Positions 24,928 to 32,037 of a stretch of 58,998 nucleotides of DNA are shown here, piece after piece. The notes beneath the pieces are model-generated. The model was given only the letters and a program-made list of their open reading frames with translations, ran no database searches and was not told the DNA's origin. The DNA comes from a virus, in IMG/VR virus record IMGVR_UViG_3300012206_000008, positions 1 through 58,998 of that record. One strand, 5' to 3'. The stretch's first letter is position 1, and each line of letters starts with the position of its first letter. Position numbers and translations under genes: made by a program.

Positions 24928-25164
24928 TTATGCGTATATTTTATATGGGTTTGGCGGTTTCGGCTTTCTCTGTAACTTATCGACAATATCCTGCTCGGTC
25001 AACTCGTTGACCCGATGTACCGGCGCAATATAGCGAAAATGCGTTTTTCTGGTGTTTGGACTCCATTGCGCAGCGTACAAGTACCTGCCCCCTTTTCCAT
25101 GGGTCTGTAGATGTGGTGTCCATCCATATTTCTTGAGTATGGCTTCAACTTGCGGCAAGTCCAT
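24928..25164 (-). CDS. Hypothetical protein
   Basis: 78 residues from ATG 25164 with AAGGAGGGCT; an earlier in-frame start at 25218 lies in the promoter. Basic, with KGGRYLYAAQWSPNTRKTHFRYIAPVHRVNEL, looking like a small beta-sheet nucleic-acid-binding protein. It has its own strong promoter (25199-25228) and is probably an early gene. Confidence 0.55.
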   Translation of the reverse strand: MDLPQVEAILKKYGWTPHLQTHGKGGRYLYAAQWSPNTRKTHFRYIAPVHRVNELTEQDIVDKLQRKPKPPNPYKIYA

Positions 25165-25198
25165 AGCCCTCCTTTGCTCTTCTGTACTTCTCTTCTCT

Positions 25199-25228
25199 AT
25201 TATATAACAATTGTACAAGGTATGTCAA
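25199..25228 (-). promoter_or_regulatory. Strong consensus promoter
   Basis: On the minus strand TTGACA (25223-25228) and TATAAT (25199-25204), both perfect, spacer 18. Drives the gene at 24928 and possibly the primase-polymerase operon. Confidence 0.7.
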
Positions 25229-25295
25229 GTCATATCATTCTATCTACTTGTATCAAGTTGCCCACACACGCGAAACCGTCCAGGGCAAGACGGCG

Positions 25296-25436
25296 TTACC
25301 GTTCGTCCTTGTTACACAAGAGGCGTAGTACAGCCTGGGACATCTCGACCAGGTAGGAGAGTGCCAGCCCGATGAAGGACACGCCGAGGGTAGCAGCAAG
25401 GGCGAGGGCAAGCGCGAGGGTGATAAGTCGTGTCAT
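25296..25436 (-). CDS. 46-residue membrane protein
   Basis: ATG 25436 overlaps the stop of the 25433 gene (ATGA). The product is one Leu/Ala-rich membrane helix (LITLALALALALAATLGVSF) plus an amphipathic C-terminus (MSQAVLRLLCNKDER). Too short for most gene finders; coupling supports it. Role unknown. Confidence 0.5.
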   Translation of the reverse strand: MTRLITLALALALAATLGVSFIGLALSYLVEMSQAVLRLLCNKDER

Positions 25437-25705
25437 CGTTGTCTGACGTTAGCCGCTCGTGCCATATTGTGCAAGACCTCATCTGGCGTGATGACTCGGC
25501 CTTTGAGGGTCATCTGAGAGTGGAAGTCGTTTTCAGTAATCATGGTAGAAGCCTCGTACATGAGACGCAAGGAGTCACGCAGCTCCACCAGATTGTTGAT
25601 GAGGATTTGCAGGTCCGCACTGTCTTGATATCGACGTTGGTGTTGACAAAAGCGTATGGACTCGTTGAGCGTGGTGATGGATTTCAGGAGTTGTTTCTCT
25701 GTCAT
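25433..25705 (-). CDS. Hypothetical helical protein
   Basis: 90 residues, overlapping the dUTPase stop by ATGA. Helical throughout (LNESIRFCQHQRRYQDSADLQILINNLVELRDSL). No family recognised. Confidence 0.5.
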   Translation of the reverse strand: MTEKQLLKSITTLNESIRFCQHQRRYQDSADLQILINNLVELRDSLRLMYEASTMITENDFHSQMTLKGRVITPDEVLHNMARAANVRQR

Positions 25706-26145
25706 GATTGCTCCTCTTTCAATCCAGTTGACCCTAGTCCATTTGTGCCACGCTCTGACGTTGAGAGACGGTCAACTTCTTCAAACTGCGCATGTATCAC
25801 AGGGCAGACAACCATCTGCGCTATTTTCTGGCCTTTGTTAATGCGTATCCACTCATCACTGAGATTGATGAGGATGACATAGATCTGACCCCTATAACCA
25901 GCATCAATAGTACCTGGGGTATTGAGCACAGTGAACCCTTTGTCGAGGGCTAATCCACTCTTGGGCCTGATTTGTAGCTCGAAGCCTGGTGGCACTTCGG
26001 CACTCAGACCAGTCGGGATAGCACGTCGAGCGTTTGGGAGCAACATACAGGGTGCATTGGCGTACAAGTCTGCACCGCTATCCGTTGGGTGCTCATACTT
26101 TGGCATGAGTGCGTCGCTATTGAGACGTTTGATTTTGATGTGCAT
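25702..26145 (-). CDS. dut: dUTP diphosphatase (trimeric dUTPase)
   Basis: 147 residues. All five trimeric dUTPase motifs are visible: DSGADLYA (22-29), RPKSGLA (60-66), NTPGTIDAGYRGQI (75-88), GQKIAQMVV (105-113) and the C-terminal ERGTNGLGSTG (131-141). Hydrolyses dUTP to dUMP and keeps uracil out of phage DNA. Length fits the family. Part of the nucleotide/replication block. Confidence 0.9.
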   Translation of the reverse strand: MHIKIKRLNSDALMPKYEHPTDSGADLYANAPCMLLPNARRAIPTGLSAEVPPGFELQIRPKSGLALDKGFTVLNTPGTIDAGYRGQIYVILINLSDEWIRINKGQKIAQMVVCPVIHAQFEEVDRLSTSERGTNGLGSTGLKEEQS

Positions 26146-26296
26146 ATTTCTTTAGTTTCTTCTTTCGTGTACGTCGAGTAGAGTATGAGCGTTTCGTACA
26201 GCAAAACTTCTCGTGCTTCTCTGTATCCCTGTACTCGTGGTGTGGCTGCTATCCCTCTGTTTGCCAGCTTGCATGATGTGTGTAGGCTGGCACCTC

Positions 26297-26614
26297 TTAT
26301 GCCGCTCGCTGCTTTAACCTCAATTGCGTCAAGATGTCCTCATCACAAATTGTTTTGATGTATGTGCCCTGTCTCGTTCGTCCTAGATAGCCTGCTGGCG
26401 TAATATAGGTGAACTCGCGGTCGAGAATGGCCTGTGCCACATGGATATCTGGTACAGGGGTCACGCGCACAAGTGGCACACCGTAGATGGTATTGTGTCC
26501 CTTATTGATGTGGAAGCCCTGAATGGTGACAGGTATCCATACTCGCGCTGACGGTACGAAGAGCTCACAGTACGATTGTGCTAAGTAGGCAGTTTGGAGT
26601 TGGTCAAGGGTCAT
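26297..26614 (-). CDS. Hypothetical protein
   Basis: 105 residues, mostly beta-strand and polar helix (RVWIPVTIQGFHINKGHNTIYGVPLVRVTPVPD). The ATG overlaps the upstream stop. A hairpin GCCAGC/GCTGGC downstream (about 26262-26292) may terminate it. Function unknown. Confidence 0.5.
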   Translation of the reverse strand: MTLDQLQTAYLAQSYCELFVPSARVWIPVTIQGFHINKGHNTIYGVPLVRVTPVPDIHVAQAILDREFTYITPAGYLGRTRQGTYIKTICDEDILTQLRLKQRAA

Positions 26615-26814
26615 GGGTTGCCTCCTTCAATGGTATAGGTACAGCCGAGGGGAAGATGGATAATCGCTACACGAGTTGGCTTCAGTCGGCTATCAACGGT
26701 CAGGACAGGACCATGTGGCTCATTTTTGTGCCAGTAGGTGATGAACCAGCGTTTCATGGGCCATTCCTGAGTTGGGGGACGATGAAAGCGACGGGTGATG
26801 AGGTTAGTGGTCAT
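26611..26814 (-). CDS. Hypothetical protein
   Basis: 67 residues from ATG 26814 with AAGGAG at 8 bases; the frame stays open further upstream but that part belongs to another product. Basic N-terminus (ITRRFHRPPTQEWPMKRWF) and a beta-strand C-terminus. Function unknown. Confidence 0.45.
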   Translation of the reverse strand: MTTNLITRRFHRPPTQEWPMKRWFITYWHKNEPHGPVLTVDSRLKPTRVAIIHLPLGCTYTIEGGNP

Positions 26815-26834
26815 GATGGTATCTCCTTGTGTGG

Positions 26835-27028
26835 CTAGAACCTGTCCCAGACACGCTTGTGCCATGTGTAGTCCATGGCATCGAGACGTTGCTCCAAGAG
26901 GAAGCACATCTTGTTGAAAATGCGCACGCGGCCAGGGGAAGCATTGCGTGTAGAGCAGTCCACTGAAGCGCCATTCTCGCATGAGAAAGTCAATCTCGTC
27001 GTGGTCTACGGGTTGGGTGAAGTTTGGG
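26835..27028 (-). pseudogene. Possible frameshifted small gene
   Basis: Two protein-like segments lie in different frames. The first (LDPNFTQPVDHDEIDFLMRE, then WRFSGLLYTQCFPWP) is followed, one base on in the +1 frame, by RVRIFNKMCFLLEQRLDAMD and YTWHKRVWDRF ending in TAG at 26835. Joined, they would give one ordinary soluble protein with no good start or SD visible. A one-base insertion near the CCCC at about 26936, a sequence error or programmed frameshifting could explain it. Confidence 0.35.
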
Positions 27029-27361
27029 TCAAGTTGCTGAGGTATTTTGTGCCTCGCTTCCTGCTCTGGGGTTGAGCAACTTATCAAGCGTCCTGCGATG
27101 AATGCGGTAGACTTGATAGTGCCCTTTGTGTGGCAGCGTAATGGCATCAAGAATGCCTTGTCTAATCCATCTGCGTACAGATGAAACATCACACCGCAAG
27201 ATAGCGGCTACTTCGGTCACAGTCAGCAAGTCGGATTCAGGTTCTGTGTTTGGTGTGTTCAGATTTCCATCCAACCACCGAGGAAAGTAGACGGATGCTA
27301 CAGGGGTACCTGATGTGGTTTCGCGGGCTATCCCGATGTACATACTTTTGTGGTCAGTCAT
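27029..27361 (-). CDS. Excisionase-like HTH protein
   Basis: 110 residues. Residues 44-90 carry an HTH_17 motif: LLTVTEVAAILRCDVSSVRRWIRQGILDAI then a wing (GHYQVYRIHRRTLDKLL). The N-terminal part is polar. Likely a regulator or recombination directionality factor; no integrase is present in the window. Confidence 0.6.
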   Translation of the reverse strand: MTDHKSMYIGIARETTSGTPVASVYFPRWLDGNLNTPNTEPESDLLTVTEVAAILRCDVSSVRRWIRQGILDAITLPHKGHYQVYRIHRRTLDKLLNPRAGSEAQNTSAT

Positions 27362-27560
27362 ACTGTTTCACCTTCCTTGTTGGATACATCACGCGGTACA
27401 GCACACACATGGCAATCGCTCGGCGTGTCGTCTCTGCGTAACGCCTCTGTCCACACCAGGGAGCAAGCTGAGCGAGGTACTGCCGTTCGGTGATGTATCC
27501 CTCGACATAGGCGTGGAGTGCTTGTGAGGGTGTGATGGAGGTAGGAGTAGTTATTCCCAT
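27354..27560 (-). CDS. Hypothetical protein
   Basis: 68 residues, overlapping neighbours on both sides. Contains SQALHAYVEGYITERQYLAQLAPWCGQRRY, helical. Possibly co-translated with the HAD phosphatase. Function unknown. Confidence 0.45.
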   Translation of the reverse strand: MGITTPTSITPSQALHAYVEGYITERQYLAQLAPWCGQRRYAETTRRAIAMCVLYRVMYPTRKVKQYD

Positions 27561-28045
27561 GGATCATCCCCAAAGAAATATTTTGCCCATTCAAAATGGC
27601 ACCCTGCTGCCTTTGCTGCGAACATATCCTCTTCCCTATCACCTACCATCAGCGTCTCTTCCGGCTTTGCATCGAAGGTCTGCATAGCCTCACGAAGCAT
27701 GCCAGGAGCGGGTTTACGCCGTGGGTCATCGTAGCGATATTGCTCTAATGGGGCAGTAGGCATATTACAGCAGATGTTGATCCCTCCAAGCGGGATACGT
27801 GCTTCTTGGCACATGCGTGTAATTTCAGCAACGATATCTTTTTCCTGCATGTATCCAAACGCAACGCCCCCTTGGTTACTCGCAATTGCAACACGTGCCC
27901 CTTGCTCATAGAGACTATGCAACTTGATGAGGCGGTGAGGAAGCCACTTCCAATCATCGGCGGTCTTGCGAAAGGTCGCACCTGATTTGGTTTCAACGAG
28001 CGTCCCATCTACGTCGAATATGCACAACTTGTAGAGCTTATCCAT
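27551..28045 (-). CDS. HAD-family phosphatase (HisB-N/PNKP-like)
   Basis: 164 residues. HAD motif I FDVDGTLV (D11, D13), motif II ASNQGG (S56), Lys of motif III in RRKPAPGML (K111), motif IV VGDREEDMFAAKAAG (D136, D140). This pattern fits the heptose-bisphosphate/PNK 3'-phosphatase subgroup. In a phage it might remove 3'-phosphates from broken DNA or RNA ends, or act on nucleotides. No kinase domain is attached. Confidence 0.75.
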   Translation of the reverse strand: MDKLYKLCIFDVDGTLVETKSGATFRKTADDWKWLPHRLIKLHSLYEQGARVAIASNQGGVAFGYMQEKDIVAEITRMCQEARIPLGGINICCNMPTAPLEQYRYDDPRRKPAPGMLREAMQTFDAKPEETLMVGDREEDMFAAKAAGCHFEWAKYFFGDDPWE

Positions 28046-28062
28046 TTGTTCCCTCTCTGTTG

Positions 28063-28272
28063 CTATGCGTACTGCTTACCATCATTAGGCGAAACTTCAG
28101 GCTCTACTTGTAGCTTCTGAAATTGCTCTGCAACTATCGTGAGGAGTTTTTGTACCTCTTCCAAGTCGCCTCTATAGGTGATGTAGGCATTCTCACCGGC
28201 TTCTTTGAAGCCACCAATGGATATGCGTAATGCCATGGGGTCATCTTTTTTCTTCGTTACGAGTATTTTCAT
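28063..28272 (-). CDS. Hypothetical protein
   Basis: 69 residues: a beta-rich N-terminus (RISIGGFKEAGENAYITYRG) then a helix (DLEEVQKLLTIVAEQFQKL). Overlaps the upstream gene by ATGA. Function unknown. Confidence 0.5.
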   Translation of the reverse strand: MKILVTKKKDDPMALRISIGGFKEAGENAYITYRGDLEEVQKLLTIVAEQFQKLQVEPEVSPNDGKQYA

Positions 28273-28535
28273 GCTGCATATCTTTCTGCTACATAGGCCG
28301 CCTCAAGTTTATCCATTGTGCGCCAGAAATCATGCTCTATCTGCTCATCAAAAGGAGAGACAGCTAATGCTGTGCCACATACCACACAGCCTGGGTCTAT
28401 CCATGTGCTCGGCACGGATAACAGGCGTATCACAATATCCGTAGGCTTTGTTATGGGGACGTAGCATGTTTCGTGATACAAGGTTAGTCGAGGGGCTTGG
28501 AGGTGGATGACTTCGATAATATCAATTAACGTCAT
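28269..28535 (-). CDS. Hypothetical protein
   Basis: 88 residues; contains CVVCGTAL, one zinc half-site, and a helical C-terminus (HDFWRTMDKLEAAYVAERYAA). ATGA overlaps on both sides. Function unknown. Confidence 0.45.
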   Translation of the reverse strand: MTLIDIIEVIHLQAPRLTLYHETCYVPITKPTDIVIRLLSVPSTWIDPGCVVCGTALAVSPFDEQIEHDFWRTMDKLEAAYVAERYAA

Positions 28536-28738
28536 ACTGTCCCTGCCTTTTCTCGCTGCTCACGGGCGCTCTCCCAACCTTCTAACAAGATTTCTATTAC
28601 CTGGTCAGTGAGACGGATGAACTGCGCTCCTGTCATGGTTTGTACTGCGATAGTGAGGACAAGTTGGAGACGGTCGTCATTCTCGCGTGCCATGTCCAGG
28701 ACGATTTTCGCGATGTGCTGATACTCTTGCTCGCTCAT
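28532..28738 (-). CDS. Hypothetical helical protein
   Basis: 68 residues, all helical (IAKIVLDMARENDDRLQLVLTIAVQTM). Coupled by overlap to both neighbours. Function unknown. Confidence 0.45.
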   Translation of the reverse strand: MSEQEYQHIAKIVLDMARENDDRLQLVLTIAVQTMTGAQFIRLTDQVIEILLEGWESAREQREKAGTV

Positions 28739-28992
28739 GCCGCTTTCTCTCTTTCCACATCACTGCACATGGCACACACGACCTGCATGGTCATCACCCA
28801 CGCACGCAATTCTAGCCAAGCTTGCCGGTACGCAGCAATGGCCTGTATGGCTTCCCAGTGGGCTTGTATGGTTTCACGGGATGAATGCCGCCCATCATGG
28901 TAGGGGTTGTCACGGTCGGCTTGCTCACAGGCAAGGTAACGGGCTATGGCAGCATGTCTAGCTTCTCTGAAACAGGTAATATCTTCTGACAT
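28735..28992 (-). CDS. Hypothetical protein
   Basis: 85 residues, His/Ala-rich helical (EARHAAIARYLACEQADRDNPYHDGRH). GAGGAG lies upstream. The start is inside the end of the RHH gene (49-base overlap). Function unknown. Confidence 0.45.
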   Translation of the reverse strand: MSEDITCFREARHAAIARYLACEQADRDNPYHDGRHSSRETIQAHWEAIQAIAAYRQAWLELRAWVMTMQVVCAMCSDVEREKAA

Positions 28993-29174
28993 GGGGGTAT
29001 TTTCTCCTCACTTCCAACTTCCCTGTTGCTTTGTGTGACTTGCTCTAACTCTGTTCTCACCAACCGAGCTAAAACGGTTTGCATCGTCTCGTGAGTAAGA
29101 GCAGCAATAATCTTGAGTTGCTGACGAGTTTCATCAGACGCTCGCAGCATCGGCTTCTTTTGTTCTGTGTCCAT
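28944..29174 (-). CDS. Ribbon-helix-helix regulator
   Basis: 76 residues. MLRASDETRQQLKIIAALTHETMQTVLARLVRTELEQV is a clear RHH/CopG-type unit: a short strand then two helices. The tail is polar. First gene of the leftward 29174-25.2 kb operon and divergent from the gene at 29319. GTATAC words in its promoter may be its own binding sites. Confidence 0.65.
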   Translation of the reverse strand: MDTEQKKPMLRASDETRQQLKIIAALTHETMQTVLARLVRTELEQVTQSNREVGSEEKIPPCQKILPVSEKLDMLP

Positions 29175-29272
29175 GTATACATAGTACCATACGTATACAG
29201 AGTTTTCAATCCTTGCTTGGGTAGTACCTCCGTATCGTTGTGTTTGAATGTATACCTGAGATGCATTATACT
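29175..29272. promoter_or_regulatory. Divergent promoters with repeated GTATAC sites
   Basis: Minus promoter: TTGAAA (29204-29209), 17 bases, TACTAT (29181-29186). Plus promoter: TTGAAT (29244-29249), 17 bases, TATACT (29267-29272). GTATAC occurs at 29175-29180, 29193-29198 and 29250-29255, inside or beside both promoters. Fits autorepression by the RHH protein. Confidence 0.6.
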
Positions 29273-29318
29273 ATCTTGTGGATTTTTATATTTTTGCAAA
29301 GTAGAGGAGAGGAAGAAT

Positions 29319-29654
29319 ATGAGCGAACAATCGAGCATGAGTTTTCTTGGGACTCGCCCAGCATTGACACAACGCACATCACCTACCTGGGGTGAAACCC
29401 CGCTACCAGAGGCAAGTGTAGAGCCAACGAGTGGCATAACCGTCGGCCAGGTAGTACACTTTGTGCCTGTTCATGCTATGACTACCGCTTGCGAACATGC
29501 CACGATAGAAGAAGTATGGCAAGCGGCTAACGGGATTGTCAGTCTGCGCTTTGCCGATGGGCAGGTGCTTCATCGGATAGGCTATAGTGCTGAGATGCTA
29601 GGTAACTCGTGGCACTTCAACAACCAATGTGAACTGGGCACAGAAGCCTCGTGA
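29319..29654 (+). CDS. Hypothetical protein
   Basis: 111 residues from ATG 29319 with GAGGAGAGGAAGAAT. Polar N-terminus, then a beta-rich part (GITVGQVVHFVPVHAMTT, IVSLRFADGQVLHRIG) that looks like a small SH3-like barrel. It stands alone, upstream of the RNA-rich region. Function unknown. Confidence 0.55.
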   Translation: MSEQSSMSFLGTRPALTQRTSPTWGETPLPEASVEPTSGITVGQVVHFVPVHAMTTACEHATIEEVWQAANGIVSLRFADGQVLHRIGYSAEMLGNSWHFNNQCELGTEAS

Positions 29655-29683
29655 TGCTCCCCCATGGACATGCGCCTGATGGC

Positions 29684-29785
29684 TTGACCCTTTTGCCACA
29701 TGCGCTATACTGGAAATAGGCCAGCAGCCCCTATCAACAACTTGGAGATCAACATCAACTACATACTGCTGGCTTCTCTTTTTGC
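29684..29785 (+). ncRNA. Candidate small RNA unit 1
   Basis: Promoter TTGACC (29684-29689), 16 bases, TATACT (29706-29711). GCCAGCAG (29720-29727) near the predicted 5' end pairs with CTGCTGGC (29766-29773), closing a roughly 38-base loop, and TTCTCTTTTT (29774-29783) follows as a terminator-like run. Predicted RNA about 65 nt. No coding potential. Confidence 0.45.
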
Positions 29786-29786
29786 C

Positions 29787-29905
29787 TTGACACTTCCCTA
29801 TCTGTGACATACACTAAGCCTGGCGGCCAGTGGCACTACATATCACGTACTACACAACGATGCACGAGGCTTTTTTCCTTGCCACTGGCAAGCCCCCCCG
29901 TTTGC
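29787..29905 (+). ncRNA. Candidate small RNA unit 2
   Basis: Promoter TTGACA (29787-29792), 17 bases, TACACT (29810-29815). GCCAGTGGC (29826-29834) pairs with GCCACTGGC (29881-29889), perfect over 9 bp, with TTTTTTCC in the loop before the second arm. The pairing bases differ from unit 1, yet complementarity is kept. Confidence 0.45.
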
Positions 29906-29994
29906 TTGACACTTCCCACTACAACGACGTACACTAGAAACAGGCCAGCAGCAACGAGATGGATTCTCGCGAGTGGAGGGAAATTGCTGGTTTC
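29906..29994 (+). ncRNA. Candidate small RNA unit 3
   Basis: Promoter TTGACA (29906-29911), 18 bases, TACACT (29930-29935), with the same CACTTCCC after the -35 as unit 2. GAAAC..CCAGCA (29937-29950) pairs with TGCTGGTTTC (29985-29994); inside is CGAGA/TCTCG (29955-29959/29965-29969). No clear terminator at 29995, so transcription may continue into the structured region that follows. Confidence 0.45.
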
Positions 29995-30334
29995 AAAAAC
30001 CATAGACATTTCTCCCATTACCGTTTTTGAGGGGCTGTGGGAGAATAGGTCTATGGATGGGATGAGAACCAAGTTTCATCCATTCAGTACCGTGAGTTAC
30101 ACGGGAACTGGCAGGACTTGAGTCCTGTAAAACGCCTGATTGAGAGAGCGTAAGACGGGGTGACAACCTCGCAGTTTTCGTTGATGCAGGAACCGGCCAT
30201 CGTTTATGGCTTGTCCATAAACGGGTAAGTACCGGATAACGGAAATTGCTGGAAGGTTCTCCTTGTGATTGTCTTGTCATGACAAAGGAAGCTCGCTTGA
30301 TGATTGATGTGATCAAGCGAGCTTCCTTTGTTTT
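29995..30334 (+). ncRNA. Candidate structured RNA with strong terminator
   Basis: 340 bases without a convincing gene, packed with stems: CCATAGAC/GTCTATGG (30000-30007/30049-30056) stacked on TTCTCCCA/TGGGAGAA (30010-30017/30038-30045); GATGA/TCATC (30061/30076); CCGTG/CACGG (30090/30100); CAGGACT/AGTCCTG (30112/30121); CGTTTATGG/CCATAAACG (30201-30209/30215-30223). It ends in a perfect 20-bp hairpin with TTTT. Likely a single RNA starting at unit 3's promoter. Confidence 0.45.
30282..30334 (+). terminator. 20-bp perfect hairpin terminator
   Basis: Bases 30282-30301 pair without mismatch with 30312-30331 around a 10-base loop, followed by TTTT. One of the strongest hairpins in the window; placed at the end of the RNA-rich region. 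Confidence 0.75.
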
Positions 30335-30545
30335 CGCACTCTTCCCCCACTATTGCTAATGGATTTCTCTGTCTTCCCCTCAATTGGTACAAAAATATGG
30401 GAAAATAGCTATCATGTTGTGTTATACTTCTAAAGTATGCCTCTACCTCCAAGCATTCAGTTTTTGTTTAGTGTGTGTTTGATAATGCATTTTTGTACAG
30501 ATAAACTTTTTCCAAGGAAGAATATAGTATTGAAAGGTCAATACA
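30335..30545. other. Leader of the response-regulator gene
   Basis: 211 AT-rich bases without a gene. A GATAAT at about 30479-30484 with TTTTTG-like bases upstream is a possible promoter. AAAGG precedes the ATG at 30546. Confidence 0.35.
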
Positions 30546-30944
30546 ATGCCCACACAACCCGTCGTTTTGATTGTTGATGACCAGGCGGATATCCGAGAGA
30601 TGTTGTCAGTGGCTCTCCATATGTGGGGTTACAGGGTACTCACGGCGAGCAATGGTGACACCGCGTTGGGAATTATCGTGAATGATAGGCCGGATGTGAT
30701 CCTCTTGGATAGTTTGATGACTCCCATGAGCGGAGAAGCCTTCATCAAACAACTGTCAGTTCATGAGCGTACAATCCCTATTATTGTGATGACCGCTCTC
30801 ACTGATCGGAAAACACTTGATCGCATGTGGTCATTGGGAGTGAAACAAGTGGTCACGAAGCCATTTCGTTTGGCGGCTTTGCAAGAGCATCTCTTGTCTG
30901 TCAAAGCGGCTATGTACTCTTTATCGTCATGCGTATATAGATAA
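30546..30944 (+). CDS. Stand-alone response regulator receiver domain
   Basis: 132 residues, a complete receiver (REC) domain: acidic pair D11-D12, phosphoacceptor D55 in VILLDSLMTPMSG, T83 in IVMTAL, K105 in VTKPF. The C-terminal 20 residues carry no output domain. It resembles CheY/SpoO-type single-domain regulators. A phage-borne receiver could compete for phosphoryl groups of host kinases; this is inference. Confidence 0.75.
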   Translation: MPTQPVVLIVDDQADIREMLSVALHMWGYRVLTASNGDTALGIIVNDRPDVILLDSLMTPMSGEAFIKQLSVHERTIPIIVMTALTDRKTLDRMWSLGVKQVVTKPFRLAALQEHLLSVKAAMYSLSSCVYR

Positions 30945-31079
30945 GTGTGTATTTAGTTGTACATGCGGATGTGGATAAGTGGTGCTAGATGTGGAAAACT
31001 TAACCGGAATGGGGAGAACTCCATAGGAGAAACACGGTTTTGTTGAGATTTCTCCATGGGGCTTACGGTATGACTCTGC

Positions 31080-31190
31080 TATACTACCACAAGCAGAAAA
31101 AGCCGCAGATGGTTGGGGTGAAGTCGATGTGAAGTGTGGCACTGCGGACGAAAAACGGCTGGGAGGATTCATTCCCCCAGCCGCTTTTGT
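31080..31190 (+). ncRNA. Weak small-RNA candidate with terminator
   Basis: TATACT (31080-31085) lacks a good -35, but about 70 bases downstream is a strong terminator, CGGCTGGG (31156-31163) with CCCAGCCG (31176-31183) followed by TTTTGT. The terminator may simply serve the response-regulator gene. Confidence 0.3.
31156..31190 (+). terminator. Rho-independent terminator
   Basis: Stem CGGCTGGG/CCCAGCCG (31156-31163/31176-31183), then CTTTTGT. Lies between the response-regulator gene and convergent leftward genes. On the minus strand AAAAGCGGCTGGG..CCGTTTTTC also gives a T-run, so it can act both ways. Confidence 0.65.
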
Positions 31191-31301
31191 GTGCTTCAAC
31201 CGCCCCACTGTCTACTTATCCCCACAAGCACATTTCAATTATGCCTTGCTTAGTGGTTCGAGGGATAGGGGCTTAGGTACTTAATCTGTAGTACTTGTAG
31301 G

Positions 31302-31520
31302 CTACTCTATCTCTTTTAATGTCAATTCTAGATTTGTAGCCACAGTATGTATAGCCACTTGCATGGCTTCCCATCGTGTTGCTGCTAGGGCATACTCATA
31401 GCCCGATTGGGCATTCAGGCTTTCTGCACAGAGTTTACGGGCAGCTCGCATGCGCCCATAGTAGTAGTGGTTGAGACGGTTGAGGACTTCCAGGATGGTG
31501 CTTGTGCTGATTTCATTCAA
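31302..31520 (-). CDS. Hypothetical protein
   Basis: 72 residues, helical, with repeated Tyr (NRLNHYYYGRMRAARKLCAE). ATGA overlap with the gene upstream. Last gene of the leftward early block. Function unknown. Confidence 0.5.
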   Translation of the reverse strand: MNEISTSTILEVLNRLNHYYYGRMRAARKLCAESLNAQSGYEYALAATRWEAMQVAIHTVATNLELTLKEIE

Positions 31521-31777
31521 CCTAACAACCTCGTTTCATCTTCGATTGGATAGACTACGCTACCATCAACAACCGTGCGAATGACATCTTGAACAAACGG
31601 AATATCCTGATGCTCGATGAAAATGCACAGACAGGGGTGCCATCCCTCTTTGATGAAAGAGTGTGGAGGTCTTTCGATGTATCGCTCGCCTTTGCCATGA
31701 CAGCGTGAGCAATCAGGATAGGGAGCATATTTGGCCTTTGGGTATTTAGCTTTCAATTCATCGGATAGCTCGCTCAT
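31517..31777 (-). CDS. Small zinc-binding protein
   Basis: 86 residues from ATG 31777 (ATGA overlap). CSRCHGKGERYIE resembles one repeat of a DnaJ-type zinc finger, with a second pair in HPCLCIF. The rest is helical. Function unknown. Confidence 0.5.
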   Translation of the reverse strand: MSELSDELKAKYPKAKYAPYPDCSRCHGKGERYIERPPHSFIKEGWHPCLCIFIEHQDIPFVQDVIRTVVDGSVVYPIEDETRLLG

Positions 31778-32037
31778 CACTCAACCTCTTTCCATTCTTT
31801 CCGCACAATTTGCATTTCATTTTCGATGTTCTCGGAACGTTCTGCTAGTGTATCGCGAAATTGTTTCCATGAAGCCTGAAAGTCTTCACATGCCGCATTA
31901 GCCACATGGACAAAGCTCCAATTGCAAAAGACATGATAGTTGTGGATAAGCAATTGTTGCTCCCTGACTTGCTGCTCTAACGTCTCTATACGCCGTATCA
32001 GGCTCATAGTGTCTAGCGGTGGGTATTGCTCGCTCAT
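31777..32037 (-). CDS. Hypothetical coiled-coil protein
   Basis: 86 residues from ATG 32037, AGAGGAAAAC site and ATGA overlap. Coiled coil (LIRRIETLEQQVREQQLLIHNY) then an amphipathic helix with Glu/Lys (SENIENEMQIVRKEWKEVE). Function unknown. Confidence 0.5.
   Translation of the reverse strand: MSEQYPPLDTMSLIRRIETLEQQVREQQLLIHNYHVFCNWSFVHVANAACEDFQASWKQFRDTLAERSENIENEMQIVRKEWKEVE

Noticed and set aside
29684-30334. CRISPR array or group I intron
   Set aside because: Unit spacing is irregular, repeats are promoter-centred and not identical, and I cannot find group I P7/Q-R-S elements.
31240-31275. GGTTCGA word resembling a tRNA T-arm
   Set aside because: No acceptor, D-arm or anticodon stem can be drawn around it. 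No tRNA was found in the window.
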